64,000 nucleotides of DNA, taken from Methylobacterium sp. Its GTDB lineage: Bacteria; Pseudomonadota; Alphaproteobacteria; Rhizobiales; Beijerinckiaceae. Each line of letters opens with the position of its first letter. The first letter of the stretch is position 1. The notes below the pieces were generated by a model that did no database searches, was not told where the DNA came from, and saw only the letters and a list, made by a program, of their open reading frames with translations. Location: assembly GCA_020253445.1 (NCBI GenBank), contig JADCBP010000005.1, forward strand, positions 806,001 to 870,000, read 5' to 3'. This document shows positions 1-8,066 of this stretch, piece by piece. A program made the position numbers and the translations under genes.

Positions 1-1287
1 GCCATGCAATCCCTGGCGGCAGGCCGCACCGACAAGGAGATCGAAGGCACCGCGCGCAAGGACGAGATCGGCCAGATGGCGCAAACGGTTGCCGTGTTCC
101 GCGAGAACGCGCTGGAGCGTGCCCGGCTCGAAGGCGAAATGCGCCGCGAACGGGACATGGAGAAGGCGCGGCAGAGCCGCATCGACGGGCTCATCACGCA
201 TTTCCGGGGCAGTATCGGCGATATTCGCCAGCTTCTCGATGGTCAGCTCGATATCCTGAAGAGCTCTTCCTCCACCCTCGGGCGCATTGCGGAGGAGGCC
301 TCCCAAGGGGCCAATGTCGCGGGCTCGGCGACCTCCGAATCCTCCGAGAACGTGTCGCATGTCGCGAATGCCGCGAGTGAACTCACCTCGGCGAGCCGCG
401 AGATCTCGACGCAGGTCCACAAGGCCAGCGAAAGCGTGACCGAGGCGATGAATGTGGCGCAGAGGGCAGATGAGGATGTCTCCAGCCTCGCGAATCTGGC
501 GGAGCGAATCGGCGCCATCGTGGACATCATCAACTCGATCGCCGAGCAGACCAACATGCTGGCGCTGAACGCGACCATCGAGGCGGCCCGCGCCGGCGAG
601 GCGGGGCGTTCCTTCGCGGTCGTTGCCTCGGAGGTGAAGACCCTGGCTGGCCAGACCGCCAAGGCCACGGACGAGATTTCCGCGCAGGTGCAGGCGATCC
701 AGCAGGCCACGCAGCATGCCGTGAACTCCATCCGCACCATCTCGAACCAGGTTTCCGAGATTCAGGGCCGCACGACGGCCATCGCCGCCGCGGTGGAGGA
801 GCAGGAGGCCTCCACGCTCGAAATCAGCCGGGCCATCGCGCTGGCTTCCGAAGGCTCCGAACAGGTCGCGGGATCGGTCTCCACCATGGTGAAATCGGTC
901 GAGAAGACCAATGCCGAGGCCGGGCAGTTGCGCTCGATTTCCGATCTCATCGCGGATGTCAGCGGCAATCTCACCCGAACGGTCGATGGCTTCCTGCATG
1001 CCGTGGCCGAGGATGTTCAGGAGCGCCGCCGCGCGGTTCGCAAGGCCATCCGGCAGGTCGCCATCGTCACCGTGCGCGGCAAGCGCATGCAGACGATGGC
1101 GCTCGATATCTCGGAGACCGGCCTGCGGATCGAGGCTGTGCCAGGCCTTCAGGTGGGCGATGTGGTGGATATCGAATGGGTGACCGGTGAGCGCCTGCGC
1201 GGACGCCTCGTCTGGCTGCGCAACGGGCAAAGCGGTGTCGAGCTGGATGCCGCCATGCCGGCGCAGATCCTGCGCGAGGCGGCCTGA
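1..1287 (+). CDS. Methyl-accepting chemotaxis protein with C-terminal PilZ domain (5' partial)
   Basis: The open frame runs in from the left edge, so the sensory domain and membrane helices are missing. The visible 428 residues begin at the end of a HAMP linker ([16 protein letters not shown]). A long coiled-coil signalling domain follows, with the conserved chemoreceptor tip ([19 protein letters not shown]) near residues 180-200. From about residue 341 there is a PilZ domain, with an arginine-rich lead-in (RRAVRKAIR) and the [10 protein letters not shown] strand that normally binds cyclic di-GMP. The protein should signal to CheA from the inner membrane, with a possible c-di-GMP input at its C-terminus. 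No CheR-tethering pentapeptide is seen. No che genes are nearby. Confidence 0.93.
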   Translation, partial: AMQSLAAGRTDKEIEGTARKDEIGQMAQTVAVFRENALERARLEGEMRRERDMEKARQSRIDGLITHFRGSIGDIRQLLDGQLDILKSSSSTLGRIAEEASQGANVAGSATSESSENVSHVANAASELTSASREISTQVHKASESVTEAMNVAQRADEDVSSLANLAERIGAIVDIINSIAEQTNMLALNATIEAARAGEAGRSFAVVASEVKTLAGQTAKATDEISAQVQAIQQATQHAVNSIRTISNQVSEIQGRTTAIAAAVEEQEASTLEISRAIALASEGSEQVAGSVSTMVKSVEKTNAEAGQLRSISDLIADVSGNLTRTVDGFLHAVAEDVQERRRAVRKAIRQVAIVTVRGKRMQTMALDISETGLRIEAVPGLQVGDVVDIEWVTGERLRGRLVWLRNGQSGVELDAAMPAQILREAA

Positions 1288-1290
1288 GGC

Positions 1291-2103
1291 TCAGCGCTCG
1301 AACATTCTTTCGAGCACGCGGATGGTGGGCCGTTGCGGCAAGGTCGCCCGGCTCAGCACCACGCTGGTGGAGCCCGCGCGCTCGATCGCGTGGGTTTCCG
1401 TCATTTTCGAAAGGAAGTTCTGCAGCACGCGCTCGGAAAAATAGTGCATCGGCACCACCATCTTGGGCCGGAGCTGTCCGATCACCTCGGCGATGCCGGA
1501 AAGATCAATCGTCCAGGAGCCGTCGACCGCCGCAAGCACCACATCCACCTGGCCGATGGCCGCGAGATGCTCCGGCGTCAGCGTGTGGTGAAGATGCCCG
1601 AGATGGGCGATGCAGAGCCCGGCGGCCTCGAAGATGAAGATCGAATTGCCGTAGAATTCCGTCCGTGCCTCGCCCCAGCCGCCGCGAATGTTGGTGGGCA
1701 CGTTGCGCACGCGCAGGTCGCGTTCCTGCAGGTCATGCTTCGGCATCTCGCCGGCTCGGCCCCAGCCGCGCAGCACGTGGCGGATCGCCGGATCGGGCGC
1801 ATGGGTGAAATGCGTGGAATGCGCGTGGTTCATCGTCGCCACGTCGGGCGGGGCCTCGGGGCGGACGTAATCGTTGTAATCGGTCGCGGCGGTCACGCCG
1901 CCCGGCGTCTCGATCGTGAAGGTCGCGTGGCCCACATAAGTGAGACGCACCTCGCCGGATTGCAGCGCGGCGGGAAGGATCGGCGTGCCATCGGGCGCGC
2001 GCGGCGCGTGGCGTGCGATGGGCCCGAGGCAGGCCTCGTCGGCCTTGGCGGGAATGACCCCGAGAAGGGCCGCGACGAGCCCGAGACAGAAGGCGATCCG
2101 CAT
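1291..2103 (-). CDS. Secreted metallo-beta-lactamase-fold hydrolase (UlaG-like)
   Basis: The 270-residue product starts with a signal peptide ending near AKA (residue 21), so it is probably periplasmic. The fold is indicated by YVGHATFTIET, a DYNDYVRP segment, the metal-site segment NHAHSTHF, a later GHLHH histidine cluster and a MHYF histidine near the C-terminus. This matches the MBL-fold/UlaG-like hydrolase family. The usual HxHxDH metal motif reads HAHSTH here, with threonine in place of the aspartate, so metal content or chemistry may differ. The substrate is not predictable. The gene converges tail to tail with the chemoreceptor, 3 bases apart. Confidence 0.8.
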   Translation of the reverse strand: MRIAFCLGLVAALLGVIPAKADEACLGPIARHAPRAPDGTPILPAALQSGEVRLTYVGHATFTIETPGGVTAATDYNDYVRPEAPPDVATMNHAHSTHFTHAPDPAIRHVLRGWGRAGEMPKHDLQERDLRVRNVPTNIRGGWGEARTEFYGNSIFIFEAAGLCIAHLGHLHHTLTPEHLAAIGQVDVVLAAVDGSWTIDLSGIAEVIGQLRPKMVVPMHYFSERVLQNFLSKMTETHAIERAGSTSVVLSRATLPQRPTIRVLERMFER

Positions 2104-2206
2104 GCTCGAACCTCCGCGCTTTCCTTTTCAACATGGCGCGGGAAAGCGGGGAGGGAAGAGGGCGCGAGGTCGCGCGTGAAGGAAGCCAGACTGGCCTTCG
2201 GCCTCA

Positions 2207-2227
2207 GGCGGGAAGGCCCGCCTTTTT
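2207..2227 (+). terminator. Hairpin followed by T-run
   Basis: GGCGGG (2207-2212) pairs with CCCGCC (2217-2222) across a four-base loop and is followed by five T on the + strand. It looks like a short intrinsic terminator. No clear + strand gene lies immediately upstream, so it may belong to a lost gene. Confidence 0.4.
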
Positions 2228-2340
2228 GATGATCGCCTCGAGGCTGATGGCGCTGTTGATGGCGCGGAAGAAGTCGTCGAACGAGCCGTCTTCTTTGCGG
2301 TTCAGCCCGATCACCTCATAGGTCGCGCTCAGGCGGCGAG

Positions 2341-2517
2341 CAGTACCTCGACGGCCATCGATCCGGCCTGGTTGCGGGCGCGCAATTCCCGGATAGCCAG
2401 GAGGTGCCAGCGGTCGCACGACGGCTGGTCTGTACCCAGTGCGGGAGCCGCAAGGCCATGGTCCGACCCTGTTGGGTGCAGCTCAAAGCTCCGGGGATAG
2501 GGCGGCCGTCCGATTAG
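2341..2517 (+). pseudogene. Remnant of a small CxxC (zinc-ribbon-like) protein
   Basis: Frame 1 has no good start codon but encodes VPAVARRLVCTQCGSRKA followed by MVRPCW, then a stop. This resembles the C-terminus of small CxxCGSR proteins that are frequent in accessory DNA of Hyphomicrobiales. The upstream half is absent or scrambled, so I read it as a decayed gene. The opposite strand also has short open frames (2204-2419 and 2329-2529) that look like shadows. Function unknown. Confidence 0.3.
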
Positions 2518-2661
2518 GCGAAGCCACAATGACGCTCGTCAACTCGGAGGTCAGTTGCAGCGCTCTTATGGGATATTGAAGCGCTGGCGAGAGACCGCGA
2601 GCACGCCACAAGCTACGGCTTCACGCGGGGCAAGATCAGCACCTACAACCGCAAGCATTGC

Positions 2662-2877
2662 GTGGCGTTTGGCCGGGTAGACAGCAACGTGCGCGTTGAG
2701 GCTTGGGACGAAAAGGGCCGGATCATCGCCGTCATCGCCCATTGCGATTCCATAAGCGTCGGTCGGGCGGCTTTTGATGCGGGGGTTAAGCGCTATCCCC
2801 GTCATGAAGTTACACTTCGCGATGGCTGTCGCGTCATCCTTCAGCAAGACGCAACGGGGCAAGCATCGAGTGGCTAG
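2662..2877 (+). CDS. Small hypothetical protein (possibly 5'-truncated)
   Basis: The 71-residue product starts with GTG and reads VEAWDEKGRIIAVIAHC then a helical stretch ending in LRDGCRVI. This amphipathic pattern looks like real protein and is typical of short hypothetical proteins in accessory regions. The same frame stays open upstream to about 2536 (ALARDREHATSYGFTRGK...) without a good start, and an ATG at 2530 opens in another frame. A frameshift may therefore have truncated an originally longer gene. No function can be assigned. Confidence 0.4.
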   Translation: MAFGRVDSNVRVEAWDEKGRIIAVIAHCDSISVGRAAFDAGVKRYPRHEVTLRDGCRVILQQDATGQASSG

Positions 2878-2881
2878 CGCT

Positions 2882-3265
2882 TTAGGTCACGGCAGGTGGG
2901 TCCGAATCATGTTCGTAGTTCAGCATGCCGAACCTATGGCTACGGACGTGTTTTGTTAGACCCAAGAACAGCGATAAGCACATCACGCCATAAATCAATA
3001 GGGTGACAGCTATCGCGAGCCCGACAGCAAAAAGCCCAGCTTTCCAACTTTCTCTCAAATCTATTCCGAGCAGAAACGCGGGCACGAAAACAAGGCTAAA
3101 CCCTAAGACGGCGGAAGCTTGAATGAGTGCTCCGCGAATAGCTTCCCAGAGTATCCATTCGAGTCCAATCAGCGCGTTTTTCACTTCACTTTCGGACTTG
3201 GCCTCGCCTGCCAGTGTCTGGCAGACCTCGATGAAATCCGATTGATACTCACGTCCGGTGAACAT
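2882..3265 (-). CDS. Hypothetical membrane protein with two transmembrane segments
   Basis: The start is placed at the ATG that follows a GGAGG ribosome site by 7 bases (product MFTGREYQSD..., 127 residues). An upstream ATG at 3289 has no such site. The first 50 residues are soluble and acidic. Two long hydrophobic stretches then follow (around residues 52-72 and 84-110), with a charged C-terminal tail. Base composition is poorer in GC than the surroundings. It lies just beyond the 3' end of tRNA-Pro, the usual side for integrated DNA. I do not recognise a family. Confidence 0.6.
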   Translation of the reverse strand: MFTGREYQSDFIEVCQTLAGEAKSESEVKNALIGLEWILWEAIRGALIQASAVLGFSLVFVPAFLLGIDLRESWKAGLFAVGLAIAVTLLIYGVMCLSLFLGLTKHVRSHRFGMLNYEHDSDPPAVT

Positions 3266-3380
3266 GCGTGGCCTCCCGAAAAATGTCATCCGGTGACGAT
3301 CCGGTGACGACCCGGCAAATGGTCAGAGATTTTCGAGGGAGAAATAAGCTAAAAAACTGATTTAAATCAATGTGTTGATA

Positions 3381-3458
3381 TGGTCGGAGTGGCGGGATTC
3401 GAACCCACGACCCCTAGTCCCCCAGACTAGTGCGCTAACCAGGCTGCGCTACACTCCG
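3381..3458 (-). tRNA. tRNA-Pro (anticodon GGG)
   Basis: Read on the - strand it forms a complete cloverleaf: acceptor CGGAGTG pairs with CACTCCG, the anticodon loop is CTGGGGG between CTAGT and ACTAG, the T loop is TTCGAAT, and a genomically encoded CCA lies at 3383-3381. Its 3' end faces the accessory patch at 2.2-3.3 kb. Confidence 0.97.
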
Positions 3459-3517
3459 AACCGGACGCCTCTATAGGCATTCGCTGCCGGGCTGGCAATC
3501 CGCTTCTCGCGGGGCCG

Positions 3518-3772
3518 GTGGCCCGGCAGGCGGTGCAATCGCTGGTCCGCGCGCCCGCCGAGACCTATGCCTTCGTGGTCATGGATGCCGGCCCGGCAGG
3601 CGGTGCCGCAGAATTCGTGACCGATGCCGCCGATTGCCTGGGCCTTGTCGCGCCGGAAGCCGCAGATGAAGGCTATCTGCAGGAGGCCATCGCGAGGCTT
3701 GAGGAAATCTCGGCCGCGCCGGTCCTTGTGATCGAAGATCAGCAGGGCCGGGCGCTTGATGCAGCGGCCTGA
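3518..3772 (+). pseudogene. C-terminal fragment of a P-loop polysaccharide-kinase-like protein
   Basis: A GTG-initiated 84-residue frame reads ETYAFVVMDAGPAGG, then TDAADCLGLVAPE and PVLVIEDQQGR. The FVVMD...AD...LVAPE spacing resembles the C-terminal half of bacterial tyrosine autokinase or ParA/MinD-like ATPases used in exopolysaccharide export. The Walker A part is missing, so this is at best a remnant. It may be an unrelated small gene. It starts 60 bases upstream of the tRNA-Pro 5' end and runs the opposite way. Confidence 0.35.
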
Positions 3773-3802
3773 CCCGCCTTCCATCCGAAATGGCGCACGA
3801 CG

Positions 3803-3862
3803 CGCGCCAGGAACCGCGCCAGGAACCGCGCTAGGAACGGCGCACGGAACCGCGCCCGAAAC
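3803..3862. repeat. 12-bp minisatellite, five copies
   Basis: Five tandem copies of a CGCGCCAGGAAC-like unit lie at 3803-3814, 3815-3826, 3827-3838, 3839-3850 and 3851-3862. The first two are identical and the rest drift by one to four bases. It sits in non-coding DNA between the fragment above and the DUF2842 gene. Confidence 0.8.
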
Positions 3863-3951
3863 CGCTCGTCCTGTTTCACCCGGCATTTCCGCCAAGGCGC
3901 GTCTCTCGGAGAACAGCCTCCGCCAGGGCCCGGGTTTCGCGCGCGTTCCGC

Positions 3952-3985
3952 TTCAGGACCTGGGCTTCTTCAGGACCTGGGCTTC
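3952..3985. repeat. 17-bp tandem duplication at the end of the DUF2842 gene
   Basis: TTCAGGACCTGGGCTTC occurs twice back to back (3952-3968 and 3969-3985). The second copy overlaps the stop codon and last codons of the DUF2842 gene, so the duplication sits on the gene's 3' border. Confidence 0.75.
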
Positions 3986-4188
3986 GGCTTCTTCTCCATC
4001 CAGCGGATGAGCGGCATCAGCGGCAAAGCCCAGGCCAGCCCCGCGACGAGATAGAATGTCAGCTCCAGGAATTTCGAGGTTCCCGGACCAACAATCCGCG
4101 GCGCAATCGCCATCACGATCAGCGCATAGAGAATGACGAACACGACCATGACCAGCGTGCCGATGAATTTCTTCAAGCGCGGGTTCAT
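3970..4188 (-). CDS. DUF2842 family small membrane protein
   Basis: The 72-residue product MNPRLKKFIGTLVMVV... has two hydrophobic helices (about residues 9-30 and 38-60) and a basic tail ending KKPKPRS. It matches the DUF2842 family of small inner-membrane proteins found in alphaproteobacteria, whose function is unknown. The start is the ATG at 4188; the longer upstream frame is probably not translated. It is divergent from the heme A synthase gene, a common arrangement in this order, so an oxidase-related role is possible but unproven. Confidence 0.8.
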   Translation of the reverse strand: MNPRLKKFIGTLVMVVFVILYALIVMAIAPRIVGPGTSKFLELTFYLVAGLAWALPLMPLIRWMEKKPKPRS

Positions 4189-4339
4189 TCCGGTTCCTTC
4201 CCGTCTCTCGCGGCGATCGGTCGCTTGCCGTTGGCGGACAAAGGTGCATATCGGGCGAAGCAAGCGGGATGCAAGAGCATGGATGCAAGAGCATGAATGG
4301 GCGTGAGTTGAAATCACGCAACGCGTCGGAGAATGAACC

Positions 4340-5428
4340 GTGTCGGTGATGAGCCTGTCCGAAGCCCCGGAATTCGCCAGGGCGCAAGCGCGCGGCGCGA
4401 GCGCCTTCCGCGCCTGGTTGCTGGTGCTGATCATGCTGGTGCTCATCATGGTGACGGTGGGCGGCGCGACGCGTCTTACGGGTTCCGGGCTTTCCATTAC
4501 CGAATGGAAGCCGATCACCGGCGCCCTGCCGCCGCTTTCGGCCGCGGATTGGGCGAAGGAATTCGAGCTTTATCGCGCGAGCCCGCAATACCAGCTGCTG
4601 AACCGGGGCATGAGCCTCGGCGATTTCCAGTTCATCTACTGGTGGGAATGGGGGCACAGGCAATTGGGCCGCTTGATCGGCCTCGTGATGCTCGGCGGGT
4701 TCCTCGCCTTCTGGGCCGCGCGGGTCATCAAGGGACGCATGGCGATGCTCACCTTCGGGCTCGGGTTGCTGCTGGCGCTTCAGGGCACGATCGGCTGGAT
4801 CATGGTCGCCTCGGGCCTCCAGCCGGGGATGATCGCTGTCGCGCCGGTGAAGCTGACGCTGCATCTCACCTTTGCCTGCCTCTTCTTCGTCGGACTTGTG
4901 GTGATGGCCGCGCATTGGGGCGCGTTCGGCGCGCAGAAGGCAGGGGGCCTGGGCCTGAGCCGGGCGGCCTGGGCTTTGGTGCTGGCGGTTCTTGCGCAGA
5001 TCGCGCTCGGCGGGCTCGTCGCGGGCTCGAAGGCCGGCTTCACCTACAACACCTGGCCGCTGATGGATGGCGCGCTGGTGCCGCCGCTCGAAAATCTCGC
5101 GCGGAACCCGGTCTTCTGGGAGAATTTCGTCGATAACCCGACCCTGGTGCAGTTCAACCACCGCCTCGGCGCCTATCTGCTGCTGGCGTTCGCGATCTGG
5201 CACGCCTGGTCCTCGCGCGGCACCTCGGTTGCGAAGATGGCGCGGATGGTTGCGGCCATGGTGCTGCTGCAGGGCGTGCTCGGCATCGTCACGCTGCTGC
5301 TCGTCGTGCCGCTCTGGGCCGGCCTCGCGCATCAGGCGATGGCGATGTTCGTGCTGCTGACGGCGGTGGTGCACGCGATGCGGATTGCGCCACAAGCGGA
5401 AACGCGGCCGGCGGGCCGCGCGCCATGA
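4340..5428 (+). CDS. ctaA: Heme A synthase (COX15/CtaA)
   Basis: The 362-residue protein has eight hydrophobic helices. Conserved histidine segments of the COX15/CtaA family are present: EWGHRQLGRLIG, LTLHLTFAC, VQFNHRLGAYLL and GLAHQAMAM. It oxidises the methyl group of heme O to a formyl group, giving heme A for aa3-type cytochrome oxidase in the inner membrane. The GTG at 4340 is taken as start because GGAG lies 8 bases upstream; an ATG at 4349 is the alternative. Length is that of the alphaproteobacterial type 2 family. Confidence 0.93.
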   Translation: MSVMSLSEAPEFARAQARGASAFRAWLLVLIMLVLIMVTVGGATRLTGSGLSITEWKPITGALPPLSAADWAKEFELYRASPQYQLLNRGMSLGDFQFIYWWEWGHRQLGRLIGLVMLGGFLAFWAARVIKGRMAMLTFGLGLLLALQGTIGWIMVASGLQPGMIAVAPVKLTLHLTFACLFFVGLVVMAAHWGAFGAQKAGGLGLSRAAWALVLAVLAQIALGGLVAGSKAGFTYNTWPLMDGALVPPLENLARNPVFWENFVDNPTLVQFNHRLGAYLLLAFAIWHAWSSRGTSVAKMARMVAAMVLLQGVLGIVTLLLVVPLWAGLAHQAMAMFVLLTAVVHAMRIAPQAETRPAGRAP

Positions 5429-5448
5429 TGTTGTAAACGCTTGAAGCC

Positions 5449-6732
5449 TCAGGCTTTCAGCGCCTGATCGAGGTCCGCGATCAGGTCCTCCGCATCCTCG
5501 ATGCCGATCGAGAGGCGGATCACTTCCGGGCCTGCGCCGGCCTGTTTGCGCTGCTCGTCGGTCAATTGGCGATGCGTGGTCGAGGCGGGGTGGATCACGA
5601 GGCTGCGCGTATCGCCGACATTTGCGAGATGCGAGAAGAGCTTGAGGTTCGACACCAGCCTGATGCCCGCCTCGTAGCCGCCCTTGAGGCCGAAGGTGAA
5701 GACCGCGCCCGCCCCCTTGGGCGAGTATTTCTGCTGGAGCGCGTGATATTTGTCACCCTTGAGGCCGGGATAGGAAACCCAGCTCACCTGCGCATGCCTC
5801 GAGAGGAATTCCGCCACCTTCTGCGCGTTGTCCGAATGGCGCTGCATCCGCAGCGGCAGGGTCTCGATGCCCGTGAGGAGCAGGAACGCGTTGAACGGCG
5901 AGAGCGCCGGGCCAAGATCACGCAGGCCGAGCACGCGGCAGGCGATGGCGAAAGCGAAATTGCCGAAGGTCTCGCCCAGCACGATGCCCGCATATTCCGG
6001 GCGCGGCGCGGTGAGCGAGGGGTAGCGCTTGCCGGTTTTCGACCAATCGAAATTGCCGCCATCGACGATCACGCCGCCGATCGAATTGCCGTGGCCGCCG
6101 AGGAATTTCGTGAGCGAATGCACCACGATGTTCGCGCCATGCTCGAAGGGACGAATGAGGTAGGGGGTCGCGAGCGTGTTGTCGACGATCAGCGGCACGC
6201 CGGCATCACGCGCGATTTTCCCGATTCCCGCGAGATCGGTGATCACGCCGCCCGGGTTGGCGATGGACTCCACGAAAATCGCCTTGGTCTTGGGCGTCAC
6301 CGCCTTGCGGAAGCTCTCGAGATCGTCGCTATCCGCCCAGACCACGTTCCAGCCGAACTTCTTGTAGGCATGGTTGAACTGGTTGATCGAGCCGCCATAG
6401 AGCTTCTTTGCGGCAATGAATTCGTCGCCCGGCTCCAGCAGCGTGTGGAACACGAGATGCTCGGCCGCATGGCCCGAAGCCACGGCGAGCGCGGCGGTGC
6501 CGCCTTCGAGCGCCGCGACGCGCTCTTCCAGCACCGCATTGGTGGGGTTGCCGAGGCGGGTATAGATGTTGCCGAAAGCCTGCAGCCCGAACAGCGAGGC
6601 TGCATGATCCACATCATCGAAGACGAAGCTCGTCGTCTGGTAGATGGGCGTGGCACGCGCGCCGGTCGTCGGGTCGGGCTGGGCGCCGGCATGGATGGCG
6701 AGGGTGGAAAATCCGGGGGCGCGGTCGGTCAT
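5449..6732 (-). CDS. metY: O-acetylhomoserine aminocarboxypropyltransferase (sulfhydrylase)
   Basis: A 427-residue PLP enzyme of the Cys/Met metabolism family. The PLP lysine is K209 in HSLTKFLGGHG, and GNIYTRLGNPT and the N-terminal FSTLAIHAGAQPD are typical of O-acetylhomoserine sulfhydrylases. It forms homocysteine from O-acetylhomoserine and sulfide. Three consecutive ATGs lie at 6738, 6735 and 6732; the last is chosen because GGAG is 8 bases upstream of it. A TTGACA (complement of 6798-6803) may serve as -35. It is the last of four genes on this strand (CoA-binding, arsC, aquaporin, metY). No SAM riboswitch is visible in the short leader. Confidence 0.93.
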   Translation of the reverse strand: MTDRAPGFSTLAIHAGAQPDPTTGARATPIYQTTSFVFDDVDHAASLFGLQAFGNIYTRLGNPTNAVLEERVAALEGGTAALAVASGHAAEHLVFHTLLEPGDEFIAAKKLYGGSINQFNHAYKKFGWNVVWADSDDLESFRKAVTPKTKAIFVESIANPGGVITDLAGIGKIARDAGVPLIVDNTLATPYLIRPFEHGANIVVHSLTKFLGGHGNSIGGVIVDGGNFDWSKTGKRYPSLTAPRPEYAGIVLGETFGNFAFAIACRVLGLRDLGPALSPFNAFLLLTGIETLPLRMQRHSDNAQKVAEFLSRHAQVSWVSYPGLKGDKYHALQQKYSPKGAGAVFTFGLKGGYEAGIRLVSNLKLFSHLANVGDTRSLVIHPASTTHRQLTDEQRKQAGAGPEVIRLSIGIEDAEDLIADLDQALKA

Positions 6733-6832
6733 CATCATTCTCCAGGGCAAACCCGCAAGGCACGACACGGACGACATGCCGAACGAAAACTCTTTTGTCA
6801 ACCATTTTGTTTGTTTTAGCGAACGACTTGGT

Positions 6833-7504
6833 TCAGCGTTCCAGACGGTGGCCGAAAACGGCGCGGGCTGCAACGGCGCCCAGGCCAGCACCTGCTATTT
6901 GAGCGAGAATAAAAGCGGGGACGTCCCCCGGGGCGATGCCGGAAAAGCTCGGCGTGAAGCCCCGCGCGATGGTCACGGCGGGGTTTGCGAAGGAGGTGGA
7001 GGAGGTAAACCAATAGGCGGCGGTGATGGTGAGGCCGACGAGAAGGGGAACATGCTGCGGCGCGACGCGCAACCCTCCGAAGATCACGAAGAGCAGGGTG
7101 GCCGTCGCGATCACTTCGCCGGTCCATTGCCCGATGCCCCCGCGCGCCACGACCCCGCTCGCCAGCAGCGGCTGGCCGAACATGGCATGAGCGAGAAACG
7201 TGCCCGCGATCCCGCCCATGATCTGCGCAAGCATGTAAGGCGCGGCCTCCCGCGCAGGCAGAAGGCCTCTCACCGCCATCGCGCCACTGACGACCGGATT
7301 GAAATGCGCGCCGGAGATCGGCCCGAGAAGCGTGATGAGCACCACGAGGATTGCGCCGGTGGGGATGGTGTTCCCCAGAAGCGCGATCGCGACATTCCCG
7401 CCGGCAAGCTGTTCGGCCATCATGCCGGAGCCAACAACCGTCGCCACCAGCAGGCCGGTGCCGAGCGCTTCGGCCAGAAGGCGACGCGGAAGGGGTTCGC
7501 TCAT
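6833..7504 (-). CDS. Aquaporin/glycerol-facilitator family channel next to arsenate reductase
   Basis: The 223-residue integral membrane protein has six hydrophobic helices and both half-helix signatures of the MIP family: AHFNPV in the first half (NPV in place of NPA) and FANPAV in the second. Its start overlaps the arsC stop as ATGA, so the two are translationally coupled. This pairing is known from rhizobial ars operons, where an aquaglyceroporin (AqpS) lets arsenite leave after arsenate is reduced. By inference it is an arsenite channel here, though no arsR or other ars gene is present. Confidence 0.85.
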   Translation of the reverse strand: MSEPLPRRLLAEALGTGLLVATVVGSGMMAEQLAGGNVAIALLGNTIPTGAILVVLITLLGPISGAHFNPVVSGAMAVRGLLPAREAAPYMLAQIMGGIAGTFLAHAMFGQPLLASGVVARGGIGQWTGEVIATATLLFVIFGGLRVAPQHVPLLVGLTITAAYWFTSSTSFANPAVTIARGFTPSFSGIAPGDVPAFILAQIAGAGLGAVAARAVFGHRLER

Positions 7505-8013
7505 CCGCGGGTCGCGCCTTCCATGCGGCCGATTTCCTTGAGGCGCGTATCGAGCGTAAGCTTGTCCAACGTGGCGATGGGCAGCGCGATGAACGCCGAG
7601 ATTCGATTCTTCAAGAGCCCGAACGCTTCCACGAAGGCGCGTTCCTTCTCGATGTCGCTGCCCTCGACGGCAGCCGGATCCTCGATGCCCCAATGGGCGG
7701 TGGTCGGGTAACCAAGCCATACCGGGCAAGCCTCCCCCGCCGCGCTGTCGCAGACCGTGAAGATGAAATCCATGGCCGGCGCATGAGGGCCGGAGAACTC
7801 GTCCCAGCTTTTCGAGCGGAAACCCTCATGCGGGTAGCCGAGGCTCTTCAACACGCGCAGCGACCAGGGGTTCACCTCGCCCTTGGGTTGGCTGCCGGCA
7901 GAGAAAGCGCGGAACTTCCCGGCACCGTCCTTCTGAAGAATTGATTCCGCGAGCACCGAACGCGCGGAGTTGCCGGTGCAAAGAAAGAGAACGTTGAAGA
8001 CTCGATCGCTCAT
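7501..8013 (-). CDS. arsC: Arsenate reductase, thioredoxin-coupled (low-molecular-weight phosphatase fold)
   Basis: The 170-residue product has the phosphatase P-loop LCTGNSAR (Cys12, Arg18) and the general-acid loop GIEDPAAVEG (Asp112). It also has two further cysteines, C88 and C96, in VCDSAAGEACPVW, spaced like the redox pair of thioredoxin-coupled ArsC. This supports arsenate reductase over a protein tyrosine phosphatase. The C-terminus is about 30 residues longer than minimal ArsC proteins. It is followed by the coupled aquaporin gene. The start at 8013 has only a weak purine-rich ribosome site. Confidence 0.87.
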   Translation of the reverse strand: MSDRVFNVLFLCTGNSARSVLAESILQKDGAGKFRAFSAGSQPKGEVNPWSLRVLKSLGYPHEGFRSKSWDEFSGPHAPAMDFIFTVCDSAAGEACPVWLGYPTTAHWGIEDPAAVEGSDIEKERAFVEAFGLLKNRISAFIALPIATLDKLTLDTRLKEIGRMEGATRG

Positions 8014-8066
8014 GAGGCCCCGCCATGCCGGGCCATTAACCGCGCTTCATGACAATGGCATGACGC

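Noticed and set aside
2204-2529. Two short - strand frames (71 and 66 residues) in the accessory patch
   Set aside because: They overlap a + strand CxxC remnant and a terminator, lack ribosome sites and show no recognisable family.
3953-5395. 480-residue open frame on the - strand across the heme A synthase gene
   Set aside because: It has extreme Arg/His/Gln/Glu composition from reading GC-rich codons backwards and covers a gene with clear family motifs.
6733-6832. Possible SAM-II or similar riboswitch ahead of metY
   Set aside because: The leader is short and lacks the conserved pseudoknot sequences; only a TTGACA-like promoter element was found.
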